64,000 nucleotides of DNA from Massilia eburnea (GTDB lineage Bacteria; Pseudomonadota; Gammaproteobacteria; Burkholderiales; Burkholderiaceae_D): assembly GCF_009720745.1 (NCBI RefSeq), contig NZ_WNKX01000006.1, forward strand, positions 248,001 to 312,000, given 5' to 3'. The position numbers and the translations under genes were made by a program. The notes beneath the pieces are model-generated. The model had not been told where the DNA came from, ran no database searches, and saw only the letters and a program-made list of their open reading frames with translations. This document shows positions 15,634-21,983 of the stretch, piece after piece. Numbering within the stretch: position 1 is the first letter of the stretch; each line of letters begins with the position of its first letter.

Positions 15634-17964
15634 ATGGCTCCTCGCGAGGAACGTTATGCTGCCGTGGTCCTGCCATTTGCGCTGGCCGTGGCTGCGCTCA
15701 CCCTGGTAGCGGTGTTCAGCCTGTCCATGGCGGCTACCTTGCGCGCATACGTCAGCGGCGAAAGTCATTGGTCCAAGGGCCAGAAGGCGGCCATCGCCTC
15801 GCTCCAGCGCTATCTGGTCACCGCCGACGAGCAGGATTACGCCCAGTTCCAGTCCGAGTTGGACGTGCCCCTCTCCGACTTGCGCGCCCGCCGCGAAATG
15901 GACCAGCCCAATATGGATTGGGAAGTCGTACGCGAAGGTTTCCTCGGCGGCCGTAACGCCGACGAAGACGTGCGCGGCATGGTCTGGCTCTACCGCTACT
16001 GCAAAGATATCTACCTGATGGCGCGCGCCATCTCCTATTGGGAACACAGCGACCAGCACCTGCTGCGCCTGCGCGACCTGGGCCTGGAAGTGCATGCGAT
16101 GACGCCAGCCGAGCGACGCGCCCCCGTGGTGCTGCTGGAAATCCAGGAAATCGACCGCCGCTTGACGCCACTCGCCATCGGCTTTGCGGCAGCCATCAAC
16201 GACGCCGCGCGCCAGGTGTCGAATGCCTTGCTGGCCGTTCTGCTGCTGGCCGCGACATTATTGGCCTGGAGCGGCCACGGCTACCTTCGCCGCTCCTTCG
16301 CGCGCCGAGAGCGCCTGCTGCAACAACTGCGCCAAAGCGAGGCCGAAGCCTTCGCCGAAAAAGAACTGGTACAGGTGACGCTCGGCTCAATCGCGGACGC
16401 CGTCATCACCACCGACAGCGCGCTCCGCGTCAGCTACTGCAACCGCAATGCCGAACAGATGCTGGGTATGCCGCAATCCTCCATCCTTGGCCGTCCGCTG
16501 GAAGAAGTCTGCCGCATGGAAGGCGAGGATAAGGCCCTGCACCTCGTGGCAGCCGACGGCAGCCGGCTACCGGTCGACCGCTCGCTGGCGCCCATCCACG
16601 CACCGGACGGCACGGCCATCGGCCAGGTCATCGTGCTGCACGACGCCAGCGAAGCGCGCCGCCACGCTGCCCAGCTGTCCTACCAGGCCACGCACGACGA
16701 GCTGACCGACATCCTGAACCGGCGCGAGTTCGAACGCCGCCTGTGCGAGCTGTTGACCGCCCTGCGCCAGGGCAGCGGCGGGGAACACGCCGTGCTGTAC
16801 CTGGACCTGGACCGCTTTAAGATCGTCAACGACACCAGCGGCCACGCGGCCGGCGACGAATTGATCAAGCAAGTAAGCCAGCTGCTGCAGGCCACGCTGC
16901 GCGAGCGCGACATCGTGGGCCGCCTGGGCGGCGACGAATTCGGCATCATGCTGACCCAGTGCAGCCATGGCGATGCGCTGCGCGTGGCGGAGAAGGTACG
17001 CAAGGCCGTAGTCGACTTACACTTCGCCTGGGGCGTGCGCAGCTACCGCATCGGTGTCAGCGTCGGCGTAGTGCTGCTCGATAGCCGCAGCAGCAGCCTG
17101 AAGGAAGTGATGAAATCCGCCGATGCTGCCTGCTATATGGCGAAGGAGAAAGGCCGCAACCGCATCCACCTGTACAGCGACGACGATGCCGAACTGTCGG
17201 TGCGGCAGACGGAAATGGAAGCGGTCTCACGCATCCGCGCAGCGTTGGAGAACGACCGCTTCTGCCTGCACCTGCAAACCATCGCCCCGCTGCGCCCGGG
17301 CCTGCGCCCCCACGCCGAAGTGTTGGTGCGCATGCTGGACGACGACGGCGGCCTGGTGCCGCCAATGGCCTTCATCCCCGCCGCCGAACGCTATGACCTG
17401 ATGCCCTTGCTGGATCGCTGGGTGATCTTCCACGCCTTCGCCGCGCTGGCCGAACAGCCGCCCGGCACCAGCTGGGCCATTAACCTGTCCGGCGCTTCGG
17501 TATGCGACGAGGGTTTGCTGGAATTTGTGCTGGAGCAGCAGCGCGTGACCGGCGTGCCGCTGGAAAACGTGTGCTTCGAAATCACGGAAACTGTGGCCGT
17601 GGCCAACTTGGCGCAAGCCGCCACCTTGATCCAGGACCTGCAAGCGCAAGGCGCCCGTTTCGCGCTCGACGACTTCGGCGCCGGCATGTCCTCCTTCGCC
17701 TACCTCAAGCACCTGCCGGTGGATTACGTGAAGATCGATGGCAGCTTCATTCGCGGCATCCTGCACAACCCGACCGAACGCGCGATGGTCGAATCGATCA
17801 ACCAGATTGCGCATGTGATGGGCAAGCAGACAATCGCCGAATTTGTTGAGGACGACGCGGTGCTGGCATGCCTGCGCGCTATGGGCGTCGATTTCGCGCA
17901 AGGTTACGGGGTGGGGCGGCCGCAGCCCTTGCACGTTGCGCAGGCTGCTGATGCGGTGAGTTAG
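15634..17964 (+). CDS. Membrane PAS-GGDEF-EAL cyclic-di-GMP enzyme
   Basis: Makes and/or breaks cyclic-di-GMP in response to a periplasmic signal. From ATG 15634 the protein has 776 residues: membrane segment about 10-32, a periplasmic sensor region of about 160 residues that I cannot assign, a second membrane segment about 195-217, PAS (about 245-350), GGDEF and EAL domains. GGDEF is intact at residues 432-436 with an inhibitory-site RxxD (RERD) five residues before it. The EAL motif reads EVL (562-564), a variant also seen in active enzymes; DDFGAGMSSFAYL is present. A frame open back to 15454 has weaker start evidence. It converges on the lipase gene with 9 bp between stops. Confidence 0.9.
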   Translation: MAPREERYAAVVLPFALAVAALTLVAVFSLSMAATLRAYVSGESHWSKGQKAAIASLQRYLVTADEQDYAQFQSELDVPLSDLRARREMDQPNMDWEVVREGFLGGRNADEDVRGMVWLYRYCKDIYLMARAISYWEHSDQHLLRLRDLGLEVHAMTPAERRAPVVLLEIQEIDRRLTPLAIGFAAAINDAARQVSNALLAVLLLAATLLAWSGHGYLRRSFARRERLLQQLRQSEAEAFAEKELVQVTLGSIADAVITTDSALRVSYCNRNAEQMLGMPQSSILGRPLEEVCRMEGEDKALHLVAADGSRLPVDRSLAPIHAPDGTAIGQVIVLHDASEARRHAAQLSYQATHDELTDILNRREFERRLCELLTALRQGSGGEHAVLYLDLDRFKIVNDTSGHAAGDELIKQVSQLLQATLRERDIVGRLGGDEFGIMLTQCSHGDALRVAEKVRKAVVDLHFAWGVRSYRIGVSVGVVLLDSRSSSLKEVMKSADAACYMAKEKGRNRIHLYSDDDAELSVRQTEMEAVSRIRAALENDRFCLHLQTIAPLRPGLRPHAEVLVRMLDDDGGLVPPMAFIPAAERYDLMPLLDRWVIFHAFAALAEQPPGTSWAINLSGASVCDEGLLEFVLEQQRVTGVPLENVCFEITETVAVANLAQAATLIQDLQAQGARFALDDFGAGMSSFAYLKHLPVDYVKIDGSFIRGILHNPTERAMVESINQIAHVMGKQTIAEFVEDDAVLACLRAMGVDFAQGYGVGRPQPLHVAQAADAVS

Positions 17965-17973
17965 CGAAGTAGG

Positions 17974-19980
17974 CTACGCGGCTTCCAGCTCCTGTCGTTG
18001 CTTGTCATGTTCGTTCAGCGCATATTTGAACTTCTCATCTCCGCCTACGTACACTACGCGAGGGTCCGATGGCATCGTGGCATCTTTGGCGAACCCGGAA
18101 AGCGAGTCATGTACGTAGTTATCGAAGAAGTCGATGATTTTTTCATCCTTGAGTCCGTTATTGTGAATGAATTCGTTCTCGTATGCGGTCATCATGGCTT
18201 GATAGTGAGGGCGAAGCTTCCGACGTTGTTTTTCATCGACGTGCTTCGACCAAAACGAAGGTCGGTATTTGTCGTAGATTGTTTTCGCGTCCTTCAAAAG
18301 GCGCTCATCGTAATATTGGATTGCTTCACTCAGTTCGCCCACAGACGGCAAAGCATCTTTCTTTGCCTTGGCTCTTAACACCGCATCTCGAGTTTTCTCG
18401 CGCAGCAGACCAGCGGCTTTGATCTCCTCGTCAGTTTCAGCGAGCTTTTCATTCACATTCGGATTACCATAATTACTTTGGATTATCGCTTGGCGCCGCT
18501 GAAGTAAAGCATCAAGTTTCGATCGTGCGGCATGGTCTTTCTTTTCCAGCGCATCAATCTCAGTATCAAGCTTCTCACCGTCGGCTTTGAACCCGACTTC
18601 ATTCTTCGCGATGGTCGTTGCTTCCTCCTTATTTCCATCCAGTTTGCGCCTGATATCACGGAACCGCCATGCGTAATACAGCCCCATGTTGGCATTGATA
18701 ATTTGGCCCAATGAATTCGATTTTGGCACCTTGCTGAGGTAATGGTTAAAGGAGTCAACGATCGCTTTACCCATTTCAAAATCGTCCTTTTGGCGTGCCG
18801 CCCATGCCGACCTCGGCAGTAAAGGGACTTTCGCATTGACGGCCGCATCGTACATATGCTGTAAGGGGATCAGGCCGAGCTTATTGATCGAACTGTTGCT
18901 TCGCCCTCCTTCACCAGGGAGATAACTTCCGCCGACATCTGAGTGAACGCCGGGATACACGTATTCGTAAAAGTGGGCTGGCTTCAGAAGTCGCCCGTCC
19001 TTGAAAGTGCAAACGCTCTCAACTGGAAATGAGTTACGAATTTCATGTGCAGCGATATAGTGACGAACTTCTTCAGCCATCTCTGGGATCGCCATTTTTC
19101 CGCCATAGGCTACATGCCCGTCAAATCGTCCAGGCGAAGGGTCGGCACCAGGAGACGCATTTTTTTCGAATGCCAGTTCCTCCGGACGGATGTCTTTTTC
19201 ATCCAGGCGCCACCAGACTTTGGTCTTATAACCAAATGGGATCGAACGGCTGTCGACATTGTTGGTACTCATAGGCAGTCCAACTGAAGCTACAGTATCG
19301 AACAAACCTAGGAATCGCACGCGGACTCTATATCCGCCTGACTGGGTTTTCCATACCTGCCCGTGTTCTTTGCAGCGTTGCTTCAGAAGTTCATTGGTGA
19401 AGGCCCTTGCTAAAGCAGCCCCTCGACTGAAGCCAAACACGGAAAAGTTGATTTCAGTGATCGCATTTGATGGGTTTTTCGCCCTCGCAGCATGCGGAGC
19501 CAACAGGCGGTCAAATTCCTTGAGGGCCCACTCAACGCGAACATCACCTTTGTCGCCGGTACCAAGCCCTAACGTAGTGCCACCGTCGTCTCCCACGTCT
19601 TTAAAATATGTTCCGACACCTGGAACATATATTGGGTATATACCAATTTTTGTATCAATGTCTCGGTGTGCTCTGAATAGCTTTGCCACGTTACTGTGCT
19701 TTTTAGTACCAACGTCAGCGTCCAAGTTGTTTCCAGTACCGTCAAAAAAGAAGCTAAACCATAGCGTCTGCAAACAACTTCCCGGGGATACATTGCCAGT
19801 GTGGCCGTTTAGTGCAGAAGCCAGTGTCCCATTAACGGAGGCAGCTAGCGCAGGATCCGCGCGTGTCGCCGGTACGTCTTTCGCACTGTCGGCAGCATAT
19901 CGAAGCGTATCTTCGTGGGGCGCTAAGGCTGGTGCTTTGGAGTCTCCGACGGACGATTCTTTATTTGGGCTCTTTGTCAT
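17974..19980 (-). CDS. DUF2235 (Tle1-like) T6SS phospholipase effector
   Basis: Predicted lipase effector delivered by type VI secretion to attack membranes of competitors. The 668-residue protein starts its DUF2235 domain with FFFDGTGNN (residues 77-85), has nucleophile motif G183-F-S185-R-G187, Asp-228 in LGLFDTVASVG and His-346 in YPGVHSDVGGSY, which match the Ser-Asp-His triad of Tle1-type effectors. The C-terminal third is charged and helical (about 450-668). There is no signal peptide. The start overlaps the upstream lipoprotein gene by 20 nt, with AGGTG 6 nt ahead. G+C is low for the window: 30 of 60 at 18541-18600 and 21 of 60 at 19621-19680. Phospholipase class is inferred from family. 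Confidence 0.85.
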   Translation of the reverse strand: MTKSPNKESSVGDSKAPALAPHEDTLRYAADSAKDVPATRADPALAASVNGTLASALNGHTGNVSPGSCLQTLWFSFFFDGTGNNLDADVGTKKHSNVAKLFRAHRDIDTKIGIYPIYVPGVGTYFKDVGDDGGTTLGLGTGDKGDVRVEWALKEFDRLLAPHAARAKNPSNAITEINFSVFGFSRGAALARAFTNELLKQRCKEHGQVWKTQSGGYRVRVRFLGLFDTVASVGLPMSTNNVDSRSIPFGYKTKVWWRLDEKDIRPEELAFEKNASPGADPSPGRFDGHVAYGGKMAIPEMAEEVRHYIAAHEIRNSFPVESVCTFKDGRLLKPAHFYEYVYPGVHSDVGGSYLPGEGGRSNSSINKLGLIPLQHMYDAAVNAKVPLLPRSAWAARQKDDFEMGKAIVDSFNHYLSKVPKSNSLGQIINANMGLYYAWRFRDIRRKLDGNKEEATTIAKNEVGFKADGEKLDTEIDALEKKDHAARSKLDALLQRRQAIIQSNYGNPNVNEKLAETDEEIKAAGLLREKTRDAVLRAKAKKDALPSVGELSEAIQYYDERLLKDAKTIYDKYRPSFWSKHVDEKQRRKLRPHYQAMMTAYENEFIHNNGLKDEKIIDFFDNYVHDSLSGFAKDATMPSDPRVVYVGGDEKFKYALNEHDKQRQELEAA

Positions 19981-20509
19981 TCTGACACCTGGAATATTCG
20001 GTTCGGTCTTCGCGTTCTTTGTTGAGCTTTAGGCGCGGCTCGGAAATGGCGTCGGTGACAATGGCCTCCACGCGGTCATCCGGGTAGATGTGAATCTCCA
20101 TATACGCCGGCTCGCCATTCACGTGAACAGTAACTGGCACCTCGCGCTCTTTGTACCAACTGTGATGCAGCCAATGTTTTGTACCATCGTCATCGACTGA
20201 GTCAAGATAGCGGCAAGCGTCCGATTGCCAACGTACCGTCACTGTCGCCTTTTTTACTGCTGGCCAGAATGCCGCGCAGCATGCTAAGCCGCCACCACCA
20301 CCATTTGGCCCGCTTACATGTAGATTGCCGCCACCTTGACCATCGACGCTAAACTCGTCGATGTATCGCGAGGTGTAGTTATATCCGACAATTGTGAGCC
20401 CGTATTTTTCTTTTTTTGCCAATTTGCCGGTGTCATTTGACGAATTCGCATTGCATGCAGTCGCCAATAAAGCAATGACTAGAGCCAGCAGAGTTCGAGG
20501 AATTTTCAC
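19961..20509 (-). CDS. DUF3304-type lipoprotein, candidate immunity protein (copy 1)
   Basis: 182 residues from a GTG start at 20509 (AGGTGG just upstream). A lipoprotein signal peptide ends ATAC with Cys-19. The mature part has YNYTSRYIDEFSVDGQGGGN, an RWQSDACRYL block and a C-terminal HIYPDD segment, which I assign to the DUF3304 family of small lipoproteins. It overlaps the lipase start by 20 nt, the classic arrangement of an immunity gene beside its effector. A periplasmic lipoprotein suits neutralising a phospholipase acting at the membrane. Immunity function is inferred from context. It is a paralogue of the gene at 20565-21113. Confidence 0.75.
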   Translation of the reverse strand: MKIPRTLLALVIALLATACNANSSNDTGKLAKKEKYGLTIVGYNYTSRYIDEFSVDGQGGGNLHVSGPNGGGGGLACCAAFWPAVKKATVTVRWQSDACRYLDSVDDDGTKHWLHHSWYKEREVPVTVHVNGEPAYMEIHIYPDDRVEAIVTDAISEPRLKLNKEREDRTEYSRCQNDKEPK

Positions 20510-20527
20510 TGATCCACCTTTACCTGT

Positions 20528-20584
20528 TCACACACTTGCGACAACATCGCCAACAGCCGAATTGCTATTCTGGTTTTTGGTCAT
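20528..20584 (-). pseudogene. 18-codon relic of the effector 5' end
   Basis: Reading the minus strand from ATG at 20584 gives MTKNQNSNSAVGDVVASV then TGA. The intact lipase starts MTKSPNKESSVGDSKAPA; 9 of 18 positions are identical with no gaps. The relic overlaps the end of the second DUF3304 gene by 20 nt (20565-20584), exactly the overlap between copy 1 and the intact lipase (19961-19980). The flanking nucleotide sequence around the stop codons is also similar. The best reading is a tandem duplication of immunity gene plus effector start, or loss of a second effector, leaving only this stub. Confidence 0.75.
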
Positions 20585-21113
20585 TAGGACACCTGGGGTA
20601 TTCCGATTTGTCGCTTCGTTCTTTGTTGAGTTTAAGGCGAGGGGCCGACAACGTATTGGTGATAAACGTCTCGACATGATCGTCCGGGTAGATGTGAACT
20701 TCCATGAACGCAGGTTTGCCTACAGCACGGACAACTGGCGTTACCTCCCGTTCCTTATAGAACAAGTGATGGGACCACACATTCTCGCCGCTGTCCGAGA
20801 CGAACGAGACATAACGGCATGCATCGGATTGCCAGCGCACTTTGTATTTGAGGCCTGGCACATCAGCGTAGTAGGTTGCGCAACAAACGCTGCCGCCTCC
20901 GCCGCTCGTAGGGCCACTAGCCTGAATGTTGCCACCGCCTGCTCCATTGACGGAAAACTGATCAATGTAGCGAGACGTGTAGTTATATCCGTTAATGGAC
21001 AAGTCATATCTGTCCTTCTTGGCAGGCTTGCTTGATGTGGTGGACGAATTGGCATTGCAGGCGCAAAGCGCATGAAAAAGCAGCAATGCCAATGCGAATC
21101 GAATTATTTTCAA
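20565..21113 (-). CDS. DUF3304-type lipoprotein, candidate immunity protein (copy 2)
   Basis: 182 residues, the same length as copy 1 and alignable along its whole length (YNYTSRYIDQFSVNGAGGGN, RWQSDACRYV, EVHIYPDDHVE). The signal peptide ends LCAC, with Cys-19 the lipidation site. It overlaps the DUF4123 gene by 4 nt (ATGA type), so it is translationally coupled to the adaptor. The two copies diverge most in the middle (residues 75-130) and around the signal peptide. It may protect against a different allele of the effector, or be an orphan immunity gene; neither can be told from sequence. Confidence 0.75.
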   Translation of the reverse strand: MKIIRFALALLLFHALCACNANSSTTSSKPAKKDRYDLSINGYNYTSRYIDQFSVNGAGGGNIQASGPTSGGGGSVCCATYYADVPGLKYKVRWQSDACRYVSFVSDSGENVWSHHLFYKEREVTPVVRAVGKPAFMEVHIYPDDHVETFITNTLSAPRLKLNKERSDKSEYPRCPNDQKPE

Positions 21114-21982
21114 TGCAGTTCCTCTCTTTGATCGACCAGTTCAACCGCTTGGTCCAATGTTAACTCGCCATCTCTTACGCGGGCCAGGATGTCGCACCAC
21201 GGTGCTTGTGTATCAAATTGAGCACCGTGAAGGAACGCAAGACCACAAAAGAGTGCTAGGTCCCCCAGATTCGCTAGCCGCAGCGCGCGTGCCGCGGTTA
21301 TTTTGCTTTGTAAAAGCCGATATCGCTCGATGGGGCACATGCGGTGAAATTGTTCCAGGAGGTTGCTCTCAAGCAGATATGCAATCTGGTCGATTTCGCT
21401 CGCCTCCAATAGGTACGAAAGCTGTTCGTCAGAAATCAATTGCGGTGCGAGATGCGCGTCTTGGGGCTGGAATTCCGACGAAATGTGGGCCGTCGTACCA
21501 TCGCGATTGCTGTACCACCAGCCAGTTGCGACAGACAGCCAAATGCGTTGCTCGTGCTCATTCATCACTTCAAGCAATTGCGGAAGCACCCTGGTATCAA
21601 AAAATCTGAGGACGATCTCTTCACCTTCGCTCAAAATGCCGTCCATGCGTTTGGCGAGCGACTTTGCAAGCACTTGAGGCTCCAACGGTGTTGCAATCAT
21701 CAGCAGGCTAAACGAATGCTGACCAATATCGTGCAGGCGTTGCATTAGTTGGCGCTTGACTAGCCGTCCGTTGGAAAAGCTCACTTCAAACAGTAATGGC
21801 GAGGCAGCAGTTAGCGCTGGCCGCTTGTCATCGCCCAGGAGATTGGTCCATGAGACACCGTTTGCTCGCAGCTTATGAGAAAGCTCGGGCAATCCTGCGT
21901 GGTCCGCCAGCAGGTAGAGCCGTTCCTCACCATGCCTGCAATGGCTCGCATAAATCTGTTCAAGATCAGAGAGTGCCAGCAT
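21110..21982 (-). CDS. DUF4123 T6SS effector adaptor/chaperone
   Basis: DUF4123 proteins load a specific effector onto the VgrG spike. The 290-residue protein starts one base after the vgrG stop. The DUF4123 region (about residues 20-135) includes LYLLADHAG near the N-terminus and EEIVLRFFDTRVLPQLLEVM in the middle; the C-terminal half is helical and variable, as expected of the effector-binding part. There is no signal peptide. Placement between vgrG and the immunity/effector genes supports adaptor function. Its base composition is lower in G+C than vgrG, like the genes after it. Confidence 0.85.
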   Translation of the reverse strand: MLALSDLEQIYASHCRHGEERLYLLADHAGLPELSHKLRANGVSWTNLLGDDKRPALTAASPLLFEVSFSNGRLVKRQLMQRLHDIGQHSFSLLMIATPLEPQVLAKSLAKRMDGILSEGEEIVLRFFDTRVLPQLLEVMNEHEQRIWLSVATGWWYSNRDGTTAHISSEFQPQDAHLAPQLISDEQLSYLLEASEIDQIAYLLESNLLEQFHRMCPIERYRLLQSKITAARALRLANLGDLALFCGLAFLHGAQFDTQAPWCDILARVRDGELTLDQAVELVDQREELH

Positions 21983-21983
21983 G

